This document shows positions 26,684-35,813 of a stretch of 64,000 bases of DNA, piece after piece. Positions within the stretch are counted from its first letter, which is position 1, and each line of letters starts with the position of its first letter. The position numbers and the translations under genes are program-made. The stretch comes from UBA6623 sp965238125 (GTDB lineage Bacteria; Acidobacteriota; Terriglobia; Bryobacterales; UBA6623): contig OZ250179.1 of the NCBI GenBank assembly GCA_965238125.1, forward strand, positions 1,488,001-1,552,000, read 5' to 3'. The notes under the pieces were generated by a model, which saw nothing but the letters and a program-made list of their open reading frames with translations, ran no database searches and was not told where the DNA came from.

Positions 26684-27613
26684 CTAAAAAATCGGGGCGT
26701 TCATACAATCCGGCTGGTGCGGAGGCAGGGCTTTGCCAATGCTCTTCCGAATGGGATAGAGCGCGGGTGCACGGTCGAGTTGCGGCGTCTTACGGTCCGA
26801 TCCGTAGGTGATATCGACATCGTCGGCAAGCGCCACGCAATCGACAGCGACGCCGAGCCGCTTTTCTACATCCCGAGTGAGTTTGAAAAGCTCCGGCTCC
26901 CAGTATCCGGCGGCTCTACGAGTTGAATCGCGAAGCTCCAACCAGCCTAGCCACCATGCCTTTGGCGCAAGCACCTGCACAACCGGAGGCTCCATGGCGA
27001 TTTCCACGTTGAAACGACACACCGCTTCCGCCGCGATCACGGTTCGGTTGGCCTCCACAATGGCAGCATAGCGAAGTCCCTGCATCAACGCCGCCGCAGG
27101 ACTCTCGCCGCGGTTGTTGTCATTACGAGGCTTCACTTTCAACTCGACAACCATGAGCCGTCCCTGGTCCGTGACGCCTAGCAGATCAACCTTGCCAATG
27201 CATTTATCCGACTGTCGTGCCTGTAGCGGAAACTGGTAGTCAAGTAGACGAAACCGGTCGCCGTCGGGACGCTGCCAGCATCCTTTGAGGTTCCAGAGAG
27301 CGATCGCCAAGTGTTCCTCGGACGGTTCCCGGTTGCTGTCACACGCTATCGAAATTTTTCCTGAATGCTCAACAAAATAACACTTGCCTCTGTCCGAGCG
27401 TCGCGGCGCGCATCGTCTCAGTTCTTTGTACCCGTCGCAAAGATCGTTCCGATCAACATTGGAAATGGCTTCGGCAAGCCGCATTGTGGGCCACTTTTTT
27501 TTGAAAAAAATATTGAAGGCGCTCGGTGAGAAGTTCGACACTTGCTTTCTCCTTCCTAGCCGCTTGAGTTGCTTGTAGGTGACGCCCTGGGTGAACAAAC
27601 CCTGAAGAGGCAA
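26684..27613 (-). CDS. PD-(D/E)XK nuclease-like protein
   Basis: 309 residues with the core CIGKVDLLGVTDQGRLMVVE followed by LKVKPRND: an Asp after a strand, then E-x-K in the next strand, the classic PD-(D/E)XK catalytic pattern. AAALMQGLRYAAIV after it fits the following helix. The family is otherwise unknown to me. The only start in frame is TTG 27613, 29 bases inside the IS630-type end, and an in-frame stop lies just upstream, so the N-terminus may have been cut by that end. An ATG further in (MRLAEAISNVD) is an alternative. A defence role is inferred from position. Confidence 0.6.
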   Translation of the reverse strand: MPLQGLFTQGVTYKQLKRLGRRKQVSNFSPSAFNIFFKKKWPTMRLAEAISNVDRNDLCDGYKELRRCAPRRSDRGKCYFVEHSGKISIACDSNREPSEEHLAIALWNLKGCWQRPDGDRFRLLDYQFPLQARQSDKCIGKVDLLGVTDQGRLMVVELKVKPRNDNNRGESPAAALMQGLRYAAIVEANRTVIAAEAVCRFNVEIAMEPPVVQVLAPKAWWLGWLELRDSTRRAAGYWEPELFKLTRDVEKRLGVAVDCVALADDVDITYGSDRKTPQLDRAPALYPIRKSIGKALPPHQPDCMNAPIF

Positions 27614-27623
27614 AAGGTTGCCC

Positions 27624-27645
27624 TATATTATGCAGGACTCAGTAA
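27624..27645 (-). repeat. IS630-type terminal repeat without adjacent transposase
   Basis: The complement TTACTGAGTCCTGCATAATA equals the IS630 left end at 23292 except for two positions. It is followed by TA in the right place for an element ending at 27642. See the possible 23294-27642 element. Confidence 0.6.
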
Positions 27646-27952
27646 ATACCCCAATCATCTGATTGCGCAGAAACTCTTCCGCAACCACGTTGCAAAGACA
27701 GCGTCAGTCAATCGACAGAACGATTGAGAAGGATGGCTTTGTCGGTTGGCTTCATCGGCTTCGTTTCCTGCACCAATGTAACCCAAGCTACGGGGCTCTG
27801 ACTCTTACCCCAGTGGGTCTGTCTCCCACTGAACATGCCAGCCTTATCTGGACACACATTTCTGCACGAATCTGGTCGGTACCCGGAAGCCTTCGACGCA
27901 GGACCATTCGCCACAAGCGCGGTTGACACGAATGTGTCTGCGGAGCTTTCTA
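27646..27952. other. Intergenic region before IS1380 copy C
   Basis: About 300 bases with no gene I can support; a 73-codon minus-strand reading (27708-27929) has no recognisable domain or ribosome site. Confidence 0.35.
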
Positions 27953-29620
27953 AGCCAGGATTTCCATTTTGGCCCTGGCACGGTCACAGGATACACCCCC
28001 GCTGCGCCGAATACCACGTCTTTTCGCGCTGAACCCTGCACATCACCTCCGCCGGTAGGCGCCAGGGCTCGTCCGTCCGCTCACAGACGTTGATTGAGCG
28101 GACTGAACGGCGCTCCAGCCGACACTGCTCCCTGCGAAACCTTTTTGGAGCCAAAAACTGTTGATCCTCGCCCGCAACGCTACCCACCCGGCACAGGCAG
28201 CGCCCAGATCCTATGCAGCATGTCACCGAACAGCCGCCGGTTCAGATGCCCCTCCGCCAGCAGCAACCAGTAGTAGCGAGCATGCTTGACCAGCCGACCG
28301 CCGGTCTTCATCAACCTGTGTTGCAAACTCGTTAGCGACCAGCTCTTGATCCTGTGCGGCAGCCCGAGCCGCCGCCACAGGTTGCCCAGGTTGTAGGCCA
28401 GCACGCTGAGTTGCAGCCGTACCTCGTTGGCCCGGAAGCGGTGACACGACAAGCGGGTCCAGTGCGTGGCCTGTTTGCCTTCTTTGATCCACTGCTCCGC
28501 CGTGCCGCGCTTGTTGTAGAACCGTACGACCGAGCGGCTCGGCAAGCTCATGCTCGTCACGACAAATCCGACGCGCGGGAATAGTTCGCCCTGGTGATGC
28601 TCGACCTTGGCGACAACTCGCCTTGCCTTCGACCAGCTCTCGGCCTGATAGCGAAAACTCTTGTAGCGCACTAGGGGCTTGGCGTTCGGCCTACCCGGTG
28701 GCCGAAACAGGATGTCCTCGATCTCCAGCTCCAGGCTCTTGTTCGCCGGGATGCGAATCACGTAGTCCACGCCGCGCTCCTCCATCGCCTCGTAGATCTC
28801 GGGCTTGGCGAAGGCGGCGTCGGCGCGGAACGTCACCTGTTTGCCCTCCGCCTGTTGTCGTTCGATCTCCGACAGTAGCAGCTCGTCCCAGTCCTCGGCG
28901 CTGTGCACGTTGCCGGGACGCAGCTTCGCGCCTAGGCAGTCGCCGTGCTGGTTGAACAGCAACAGCGGGTGATAGCAGAGGGACTCAAAATGGCCGTTGT
29001 AGGCACTGCCTTCCTGTTGGCCGTGGACGGGGCTCTCCGTGGAGTCCATGTCGAGCACCACGCGGTCTGAACCGTCGGGAGCTTCGGCTTGCGCGACCAG
29101 CTCCCGGTTCACTGCCATCAGCCCCAGCAAGTTCTCTTCGCTCGCCAGCATCTCCGTCTCGAAGCCATGCAGCGTCGAGGTCAAGGCTGCTCCGCGATCC
29201 CAGTTCCTCTTCGAGCCGATCAAGCGAAAGGTCGGATCGGCGGATACTCGAACGGCGTCATTGAGGTCCTCGTAGCCAGCGAGTCGGCTGTAGACCGACT
29301 GCCGCAGCAGATCGGCCAGCGCGAACTTCTTGTTCAAGCCTTGTCGCGAGTCGCTGAGATGCTCGTCGATCAGCTTCCCGAGTCCGAGTCGTTCATCCAG
29401 TTCGCGAACGAGAATCAGACCGCCATCCGAGGTGACTCGCGATCCTTGGAAATCGACTTTGAGAAATCCATTGAACGTGAGCTGAAACGGCTTGTTTTCT
29501 TTTTCACCCATCGGGTGTTGACCTCCATGGCGTCCTTATCGGGCTCTAGCCCCTATCAATAAAGACGCTGAAGGTCGCTGGATGGTCTGAAGCTCATACA
29601 TCAAATTGAAAATGCGGGCT
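27953..29620 (-). mobile_element. IS1380-family insertion sequence, copy C
   Basis: 1668 bases, nearly identical to copy D (57693-59362) including the 109-base leader before the transposase and the 230-base tail after it. Ends AGCCCGCATTTTCA and AGCCAGGATTTCCA. No clear target duplication. Its left end supplies two bases of the stop codon of the ATPase gene (TAG at 29621-29619). Confidence 0.9.
28180..29511 (-). CDS. IS1380-family DDE transposase
   Basis: Intact 443-residue transposase with the three catalytic segments (LDMDSTESPVHG, FRADAAFAKPEI, EQWIKEGKQA). It differs from the 57802 copy at only a few residues, so the two copies moved recently relative to copies A and B. Confidence 0.93.
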   Translation of the reverse strand: MGEKENKPFQLTFNGFLKVDFQGSRVTSDGGLILVRELDERLGLGKLIDEHLSDSRQGLNKKFALADLLRQSVYSRLAGYEDLNDAVRVSADPTFRLIGSKRNWDRGAALTSTLHGFETEMLASEENLLGLMAVNRELVAQAEAPDGSDRVVLDMDSTESPVHGQQEGSAYNGHFESLCYHPLLLFNQHGDCLGAKLRPGNVHSAEDWDELLLSEIERQQAEGKQVTFRADAAFAKPEIYEAMEERGVDYVIRIPANKSLELEIEDILFRPPGRPNAKPLVRYKSFRYQAESWSKARRVVAKVEHHQGELFPRVGFVVTSMSLPSRSVVRFYNKRGTAEQWIKEGKQATHWTRLSCHRFRANEVRLQLSVLAYNLGNLWRRLGLPHRIKSWSLTSLQHRLMKTGGRLVKHARYYWLLLAEGHLNRRLFGDMLHRIWALPVPGG

Positions 29621-32219
29621 AAGACGGCTTGTGGGTTTTCCGTGTTTTGAGAATCGTCTCGAAGTCCGCTTTGAGCTCATCAATCGTTGGCCGGACACCC
29701 TGAGTCTCAAGCGGTTGCGAATGGGACGCGATGTAGCGGCAGCACTTGTCGAACACGGGCGTCACGGCGACCATGCTCTCTTTGAGGGTATCGACGTTGA
29801 TCTGTTCGAGCTTCGTCATCATCACGTTGGGTGCGTAGCGCTGCACGACCCCTTTGAGCATTTCGTGCTCGACGACAATCTCGCTCAAGTTCCGCAGATA
29901 CTCGTACCCCTTTTCCACGAGGGCTGCCTTGACTTCGCCATCCGCTTTCTCCGCGCCCTCGATCAGCTTCTCGATGGTGGCCCTGACTTGCGCGACTGTG
30001 TCTACGCGAGGGTGTGATCCTGGCGTCACGACGCCGGCGTCGCCGCTCTCCAATCTGATGTCGTAGTACTTCAGACTCTTCTTGTCAGCCTTGCTCAGCA
30101 GTTGCGCGGCAAACCAGATGTTGTGAGTGAACACGATGATCTGATGATCGTGGGTCAGGGCGACGATGCGGTCGCAGACTTCGTGGATTCGGCGATAGTC
30201 CATGCTCGTGATCGGATCGTCAAAAACAACGGGTGAAGACGCGGGCACCGACGTCACCTCGGCCAGGAAATCAGCCAGGGCCAGTGCCTTCTGTTCGCCT
30301 TCTGAGAGGACCTGATCCGGCTTGTAGGAGGCCACGAGCTTTCGCCTGGTCACCTGCCCTTGGCGTCCCGGAAAGTTCAGCGTAACGTCGGGGGCACGCA
30401 GCCGCTTGCATTCGCCTTCAAAGCGCCTGCCGAAGTCCTTGTTGAGCAGTTCTTCACTCGCCTCCTTGGCAGCCTCGGTCAGGGAACGCAGCACGCTGGT
30501 CAGGTTTGCCTTGACGATGGTGGCCCTGCCTACCCATTTGGCGTCCGAGACTCGCTTCTCGATCTGAGGGAGAACCGCGTTCGCGGTCTTCTTGCCCTGC
30601 AGCTCGATCAGTTCGATCTGTTTTGCCTTGAGCGCGGCTTGCCGTTTGTCCACAGATGCCTGAAGACCGGCAATGAGCGTGTCAAGTCTTGTGGCCTCGG
30701 CCGACAGTACGGCCGTCGCTGCCGCCGACGACGATTGCTTGTCTTGCCACGCGATGTCGGACCGGTTAGCAGCGGTGGCGGCGAGGGTCCGCAGCTGGTC
30801 AAGAACGGGAGCAACTTTGTCGAGGACATCGGCCTGACCGGCAGTTTCCGCTGCGAGCTGGGATGCAAGCGCGTCGGCATTGAGGCCCGCCACGGCATTG
30901 GCGTAGTCGGCAAGCTGCCGCTCGGCGGCGTCGAGGGCGGCCCTGATCTCGTCGTTGACGAAATCGCGATACTTTCTGACCAGGCTGACGGCAGCGGCGG
31001 TCAGCGGCTGCTGGCAGTAGGCGCACGGGGCATCGAGCGCCGGATACGCGCCGGCAGCACTGCTTCTGATGTACGTCTCGCCAGCCTGAATGAATTGGCG
31101 CCATTCCGGCCCTAGCACGCCGGGAATCGCCAGCCCCTCGAAGGCCTTGGCGCCGGCTTCCGTGTGACGCTGGGCCGCATCGTTCCGTGCGCTAACGTGA
31201 GCGCCGTATGTGGCGACATCGAACGCGGCGGCTGTGTCAACGGCCTCTGCGAGCGCGTTGACAACAACCGTCCTGTCACGGGCACGCTTCAACTCGTTCT
31301 GAATGTTCGACGATCTGAGGGCGTCGATCTCGAGGATGAGCGATTCGATGGTGGCATCGGCGTCCTCGGGAAGAACGGCGTATGTTCTAACCTCATCGAG
31401 ATCCGTCGCTGCGCCGAGCGTTTCAATCGCCGCATAGATGGAACATGCACGATCAAACGCCGCCAGAAGGGTATTGACTCCTGGAGTTCTTGCCGAGATC
31501 GCTCTCTCCAGAGTCGTGCGAACTCTTTCTATCGCGTTCTGGACCATTGGGAAGAGAATCAGCTCGCCAGGTGTGTAGACGTAAGTGAGGTCGTCCTCTA
31601 CGTGAAGGCGCGCCCCCCTGACATCGAAGATGCCGACGCGATTGAACGGAGCCAGGCCGAATTCATTGTTCCAAGTGACCGTATCTCTCTTGTCACCGAC
31701 CGTGATCGTGAATGTCGCGCTCGGGGTTGGCCGTTTGTCGGCATGTACGTTGTGAAGAATGTCTTCGGCAGTGCGGACACCGGCAGCGCGTTTGAGGACG
31801 CGGACGAAGCCGGACTTTCCGGAACCGTTCTCACCGAAGATGACCGTGACGCCTGAGGCGAAGTCGATCTGAAAGCCGGGCTTCAGGGCGTTCACGCCAT
31901 CGCCGATTATGACCGCATCGAGGCGGACGGAGTCCAAAGGACTGGCGTCCGGCTGCTTTTCCTCGATCTTCGGAACATCTTCAAAAGGATCTTGGGAGAG
32001 CTTCTTCTCCGACAGGAACTGCTTCAAGTAGCGATCAATGTCGAGATCTGACGCCTGGACACCGTTCTTGAGCACGTCGGTCGCGATGGCTCTACACCAG
32101 CCGTCCTGGGCATTCGCCCACTTGGGCAGGAGCGGCTGTGACGCTTGGGCCTTCGCTTTTTGTATTTCCGGCGGCATGGAAGCCCCTTCGAACGTGCTTT
32201 GCGATTCCTGCGTCAACAT
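29619..32219 (-). CDS. RloC/PrrC-like ATPase with zinc hook and HEPN-like tail
   Basis: At least 866 residues. An ABC/SMC-type ATPase is split by a coiled coil: Walker A FGENGSGKSG (129-136), signature LSEGEQKALALADFL, Walker B with D-loop VVFDDPITSMD, then IIVFTHN. In the middle of the coiled coil, C399-A-Y-C402 is a Rad50-type zinc hook, as in RloC. The last 100 residues contain R776-x3-E780 and R828-x4-H833, which resemble the Arg-Glu-His set of PrrC/RloC anticodon nucleases and the HEPN R-x4-H motif. A role as a stress- or phage-triggered RNase is inferred. ATG 32219 may not be the real start (see 32220-32391). Downstream it abuts IS1380 copy C; upstream lies the DGQHR gene. Confidence 0.7.
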   Translation of the reverse strand: MLTQESQSTFEGASMPPEIQKAKAQASQPLLPKWANAQDGWCRAIATDVLKNGVQASDLDIDRYLKQFLSEKKLSQDPFEDVPKIEEKQPDASPLDSVRLDAVIIGDGVNALKPGFQIDFASGVTVIFGENGSGKSGFVRVLKRAAGVRTAEDILHNVHADKRPTPSATFTITVGDKRDTVTWNNEFGLAPFNRVGIFDVRGARLHVEDDLTYVYTPGELILFPMVQNAIERVRTTLERAISARTPGVNTLLAAFDRACSIYAAIETLGAATDLDEVRTYAVLPEDADATIESLILEIDALRSSNIQNELKRARDRTVVVNALAEAVDTAAAFDVATYGAHVSARNDAAQRHTEAGAKAFEGLAIPGVLGPEWRQFIQAGETYIRSSAAGAYPALDAPCAYCQQPLTAAAVSLVRKYRDFVNDEIRAALDAAERQLADYANAVAGLNADALASQLAAETAGQADVLDKVAPVLDQLRTLAATAANRSDIAWQDKQSSSAAATAVLSAEATRLDTLIAGLQASVDKRQAALKAKQIELIELQGKKTANAVLPQIEKRVSDAKWVGRATIVKANLTSVLRSLTEAAKEASEELLNKDFGRRFEGECKRLRAPDVTLNFPGRQGQVTRRKLVASYKPDQVLSEGEQKALALADFLAEVTSVPASSPVVFDDPITSMDYRRIHEVCDRIVALTHDHQIIVFTHNIWFAAQLLSKADKKSLKYYDIRLESGDAGVVTPGSHPRVDTVAQVRATIEKLIEGAEKADGEVKAALVEKGYEYLRNLSEIVVEHEMLKGVVQRYAPNVMMTKLEQINVDTLKESMVAVTPVFDKCCRYIASHSQPLETQGVRPTIDELKADFETILKTRKTHKPS

Positions 32220-32391
32220 GTCGTCGACGTTCCTGGCGACAATAAAGCGCGCGGGATTGTCGCCGACGGCGAGGGCCTCGAAGTAGGCTTTGCCGTGCGG
32301 AGAATAGAAGCAAGCTGGTCTATGTCGCCTTCGTAGAGAACAATCGCTGGTAGCCGTTCGCGGTGCCAGGTTGGTTCTTTCTTCTTCTTCA
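32220..32391 (-). other. Probable N-terminal extension of the ATPase, frameshifted
   Basis: ATG 32391 starts MKKKKEPTWHRERLPAIVLY, EGDIDQLASILRTAK. One base later the frame of the ATPase itself is open and reads AYFEALAVGDNPARFIVARN, VDDMLTQ. The sequence GCAAAGCC at 32286-32293 is where one base seems missing. Either the ATPase truly starts at 32391 and is frameshifted, or this is the end of a separate small gene. Confidence 0.45.
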
Positions 32392-32457
32392 TTGAACGAC
32401 CGTCAACATCTTCGGGCCCTTCTTCCTGGTTGTTCAGGCGGCACGTTAGCCGCCTGA

Positions 32458-33279
32458 CTAATTCTGCCTGACTAGCGCGGCGACGCGACCCCTCAATGAC
32501 GCCGCGAAGTACTGGAAGGTCAGTTCGTCCGATGGCTCCGCATACCACCCATCCCGCCCGCGTTCTTCCTCGGATAGCAGGAAGCAGGCCGCAATCGTCG
32601 TGCTGGCCTTAGGTTCTCCTGGCAACCGGATTCATCCCATCCAGAGGGTGGACTCCACCTCTAAGCGCTCAACGATCTTCTGCCCGTCCACTTTCCACTT
32701 CTCGCCCCGCTCTTGAAGCGCCGGGATGACCTCGGGATCGTTTTCCGCACGTTGTTTGAGCAAATCGTAAGCGAGATCCGTGCGAACCGACTTCGCGGTG
32801 GAGTTGACGACGTAGAATTGTTCCATCTCTTCGCGCTCACTTGCTCCAAGAACGCAGACGAAGGGAAACAAGAAGTCAGACCACTCGGCGGGGTTTTCGT
32901 CGATCAACCCGCGCAGAGATTCGATCCGATGCTGGCCGTCCACCACATAGAGACGCTTGCTGTTTAGACTGAGAAACAACCCCTTCTCAGTCTGCCTCAG
33001 TGACGTCTCGCTCCCGTCGCGCATGCTGAGGAGCACAGCAGTCGGGAGGTCCACGCGATGCCTTCGAAGATCCACTTTTAGACGACTCACCCGAGCCGGT
33101 GACGGTTCACGCTGATATCCCTCCTTGGTCCGAGTGTTGCGCCGGGGCGTGTAGCACTGGTCGATCAGAACCTCTGCTTTGATCACGCCGACAACGACCG
33201 TAGGCCCCTTTTTTAGAGGCCGTGACCTGATCACGGGGATTTCCTCAGTGTGTTCGGTTCCCAAGGCGCTATCCAACAT
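32458..33279 (-). pseudogene. DGQHR-domain protein with in-frame TGA
   Basis: The N-terminal 215 residues contain RLYVVDGQHRIESLRGLIDE, the signature of the DGQHR/DndB-like family found beside DNA phosphorothioation and other defence genes, then EEMEQFYVVNSTAKSVRTDL. Translation stops at TGA 32634-32632 after ESTLWMG, but the same frame goes on with IRLPGEPKASTTIAACFLLS and ends at TAG 32460-32458, giving a protein of about 272 residues. The continuation fits the W-x-G-x-I-x-x-P region of the family. Either a nonsense mutation, a base-call error or, less likely, readthrough. Confidence 0.65.
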
Positions 33280-33402
33280 AAAACTGTCTTTTTCTCCGCT
33301 GCCGTGGATTATCGAGTCCGCTGCCGACGAGTGCAGGGGGATCCTCCCGACCTCTCCAGGATCAGAACCTCGCCCTCAAGGCAGCCTTGCTCTGCGTCTG
33401 AA

Positions 33403-33630
33403 TCATCCAGTATTGCAAGGGAGTGAACAGTAGTAACAGCCATTCGCCGTAGTGTACCCCAGGGATTTTGCCTTCGTAACCGCTCCGTGGCAGGATGCGT
33501 ACCCACCCAACTCCACTTGATTCCGCGGTTCCGGGTACCGAGGGCTTGTACAGGATGATCTCGGTGTTTCGTGAACCTCATGGTCCCCGGTATCGTATTG
33601 AGCATTCCTGTTGACAATGTAGTTTGGCAT
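33403..33630 (-). CDS. Conserved small CxxC protein
   Basis: 75 residues starting MPNYIVNRNAQYDTGDHEVH and ending NGCYYCSLPCNTG. The start MPNYIVNxNAQ and the final GCYYCSxxC are typical of a widespread small hypothetical protein that I recognise but whose function is unknown; the three cysteines could bind zinc. The ribosome site GGAGGAAAG lies 5 bases before ATG. It sits just outside the left end of the IS1-type transposon. Confidence 0.7.
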   Translation of the reverse strand: MPNYIVNRNAQYDTGDHEVHETPRSSCTSPRYPEPRNQVELGGYASCHGAVTKAKSLGYTTANGCYYCSLPCNTG

Positions 33631-33730
33631 TTCACTTTCCTCCGTTTGTTTTTGATTCGTACCGCTCGGTGGCCGGATATTCGAAATTCTGGTCGCAGCA
33701 TTGGGTGCTGTCTGAAATCTGCGTTGAACT

Positions 33731-34705
33731 TTACGACAGCAGCTCTCCCAAGTCCCACACGTGATCCGAGATCCCCGCTTCCATGGCCGGGGTGACTCGG
33801 ATCGATGAGTGAATCCGACAGAAATTGTAGTATCCGAAATGCAGGGCGAGCGCCGCCCAATGGTTCTCCCACTTCTTGCTGAAAGCGTTCGTGAGCCGCG
33901 TTAGGCGTCGAATCTGCATCCGCATTGTGAGATTCTGGCGTTCGACGTGGGACGTGCTGATGCGCTCTCGATCCGGGTTGCCGATCATCTTTTTCCGCTT
34001 GCAGCCGGTACATTGGGCCGGGCTATAGCGCTTCTCATCGGTCGGAGCCTCGCTGTATTGCTTAACCAGCATGCCGTAGTCAACGCGGTCTTCAAGAGCA
34101 TCCTCAATCGCCGTGATGTACGGCCGGAAGCCATCGGTAGAGATCTGGAACTGCCGGGGTGCAGTGGCAAGCCGCAAGCCTTCAATAAAGGCGTCCGTCG
34201 TTGCCTGATCCCGACGGCCCAGCGCAAAGTTGAGAATCAGCTTCGTGTTCCGCTCGATCGCAACGAACGCGTAAGCGTCTCCGATCGTGGCGTCAGTGGC
34301 GACTTCCTCGGGGGTCTTGTGGCCTTCCTTCTTGAAGATGTAGCCCCAGATTTCATCGCACTGAACATCCTTGACCGGCACATTCACGATCAGCCGTCCC
34401 ATGACCTTGTTGCACTTCTCGCCAGCGAGTACCAAGACCTTCATGATGGTGTTTCGGTCTAGACCAGTGATGCGCTCAGTGCTCCGAATGCTGTTGCCTT
34501 CCAACAGTAGTTGCACAGCCAACAAAGCCTTGTCCTGAGGAACGTACATCGTGCCCAAAGTGCGCTTATGCGGTTCGGTGTAGGTCTTGCGGCACTTCGG
34601 GCAACGAAAACGGCGAAGTCCATTCCGATGCTTCCCGAAGCGTTGACACTTGCCGCCACATTCCTGGCAACTCATTGTAGACTTTGTCTTTATCGACGTT
34701 CTCAT
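33731..34705 (-). CDS. IS1-family (long form) transposase
   Basis: 324 residues. N-terminal zinc ribbon CQECGGKCQRFGKHRNGLRR with CPKC, helix-turn-helix SIRSTERITGLDRNTIMKVL, then DDE residues in VQCDEIWGYIFKK, FQISTDGFRPY and ISTSHVERQNLTMRMQIRR, matching the long IS1-type transposases rather than the frameshifted IS1A type. ATG 34705 lies about seven bases after a TATAAT box, so the message may be leaderless; ATG 34675 (MSCQECGG) is the alternative start. Confidence 0.85.
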   Translation of the reverse strand: MRTSIKTKSTMSCQECGGKCQRFGKHRNGLRRFRCPKCRKTYTEPHKRTLGTMYVPQDKALLAVQLLLEGNSIRSTERITGLDRNTIMKVLVLAGEKCNKVMGRLIVNVPVKDVQCDEIWGYIFKKEGHKTPEEVATDATIGDAYAFVAIERNTKLILNFALGRRDQATTDAFIEGLRLATAPRQFQISTDGFRPYITAIEDALEDRVDYGMLVKQYSEAPTDEKRYSPAQCTGCKRKKMIGNPDRERISTSHVERQNLTMRMQIRRLTRLTNAFSKKWENHWAALALHFGYYNFCRIHSSIRVTPAMEAGISDHVWDLGELLS

Positions 34706-34711
34706 GATTCA

Positions 34712-34741
34712 ATTATACAGCGAACGCTCGCTATTTGTCAA
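34712..34741 (-). promoter_or_regulatory. Promoter of the IS1-type transposase with operator
   Basis: On the minus strand TTGACA (34741-34736), an 18-base spacer and TATAAT (34717-34712) form a near-consensus sigma-70 promoter. The spacer is filled by the palindrome AGCGAGCGTTCGCT, part of the 16-base sequence at 34717-34732 repeated upstream of the cargo operon (36820-36835). A repressor bound here would block the transposase promoter. Confidence 0.65.
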
Positions 34742-34754
34742 GAGGAAAAGGGGA

Positions 34755-35813
34755 TCAAGCAACGCGCCGAGGTCCGGTCTTTGGGAGCGTGAATTCCTGT
34801 CGGACTTCGGGAGGCTTCATCAGCATCATGTCTGAAAGTTCGGAGATCGAGAATCCCAACTGTGAGGTGTGTAGATCGACGATCTCCCGGACCAAGGTTG
34901 GATCTTCCTGGGGAAGTGGAACCGGCTCGTGCTTCCGATATCCGTGCGCCCCCATTTGCATCCACAAGTAGCTTCTCTGGCGGGGAGTGATGGTCTTCAG
35001 GTCGCATGCACGCTTCAAGAGTGCGGCCATGGACACCTTCCAGTAAGGCTTCATTGAAGCGAGCTTCGGAAGTGATAGTTCGGTGAGCTGCGGACCGATC
35101 TCTTTCGCAGGCATCAATAGTTCGGCGGCGAATTCGTTTGCTTCTTGCTCGATATCCTCAGTTGGAATCTGATGCATGATTACGTGACCGATTTCGTGCG
35201 CTAGGGTCCAACGCATACGGTCACAGGGGATATCTTGGTTGATGAAAAACATCGGAGGTAGGCCGGTCGGCCACTGGCTTATAGCGTCGATCTTAGAAGC
35301 GAAGTCGCATCTGAAAACAATGCCACCAGTATCTTCGACGGCTCGCGTCAGATTTTGGATTGGCCCTGGCGGGAGCGACCACATCGCTCTAACCGTGCGA
35401 GCGATATTGGCGGGTCCCGCCGGGTGATCTTCGATGTCGATCCGCCTAAACTGCTTCTGGGTGTCAAGTTCCGCCACCCCAGAAATGAGCAGGCGGGAAA
35501 TCTGAATCCTACGGATGTTGGCCACAGCGAGCGCCTGCCTAATCGTCTTCACCGAAGCAGACTTCCTCTTTCGGTAGTAGGGACAGTTGCCGCTGGAGCC
35601 AACGATCCGATCATCGATGAAAAATAGCCCGCTTGCGTATCCCAGGCGAGAAGCCAACCTGGAAACTACCTCGCCAAAAGGCTCTCGTAGCCCAGTCTCT
35701 ATCTTCGATAGCTCGCCCTGAGATATTGCCGTCTCGTGGGCTAACTCTTTCTGCGTTAGCCCACGCGATTCGCGTGCGAGGATCAGCATCTCGGGATTGA
35801 ATGGGCGACTCAT
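34755..35813 (-). CDS. XRE regulator fused to ImmA/IrrE metalloprotease
   Basis: 352 residues. Residues 1-65: Cro/cI-type helix-turn-helix (SRGLTQKELAHETAISQGEL, SKIETGLREP). Residues 110-270: COG2856 domain with zinc motif TLAHEIGHVIMH (HExxH) and the third ligand Glu in EANEFAAELLMPAKEI. The C-terminus PYWKVSMAALLKRACDLKTI is typical of this family. Such proteins cleave or inactivate a partner repressor after a signal and serve as regulators or toxins in phage, ICE and toxin-antitoxin-like modules. The start overlaps the stop of the 35810 gene as ATGA. It is the natural candidate to bind the two palindromes. Confidence 0.85.
   Translation of the reverse strand: MSRPFNPEMLILARESRGLTQKELAHETAISQGELSKIETGLREPFGEVVSRLASRLGYASGLFFIDDRIVGSSGNCPYYRKRKSASVKTIRQALAVANIRRIQISRLLISGVAELDTQKQFRRIDIEDHPAGPANIARTVRAMWSLPPGPIQNLTRAVEDTGGIVFRCDFASKIDAISQWPTGLPPMFFINQDIPCDRMRWTLAHEIGHVIMHQIPTEDIEQEANEFAAELLMPAKEIGPQLTELSLPKLASMKPYWKVSMAALLKRACDLKTITPRQRSYLWMQMGAHGYRKHEPVPLPQEDPTLVREIVDLHTSQLGFSISELSDMMLMKPPEVRQEFTLPKTGPRRVA

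Larger units (their letters stand above)
23294..27642. mobile_element. Possible IS630-bounded element with defence cargo
   Basis: A second IS630-type end lies at 27624-27645: its complement TTACTGAGTCCTGCATAATA matches the left end at 23292-23313 in 20 of 22 positions, including the flanking TA. This is closer than the nearer right end at 24386. The 4.3 kb between these ends carries the transposase, an IS5 relic, an hsdM stub, a small HTH-like gene, AbiJ and a nuclease-like gene. Confidence 0.45.
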
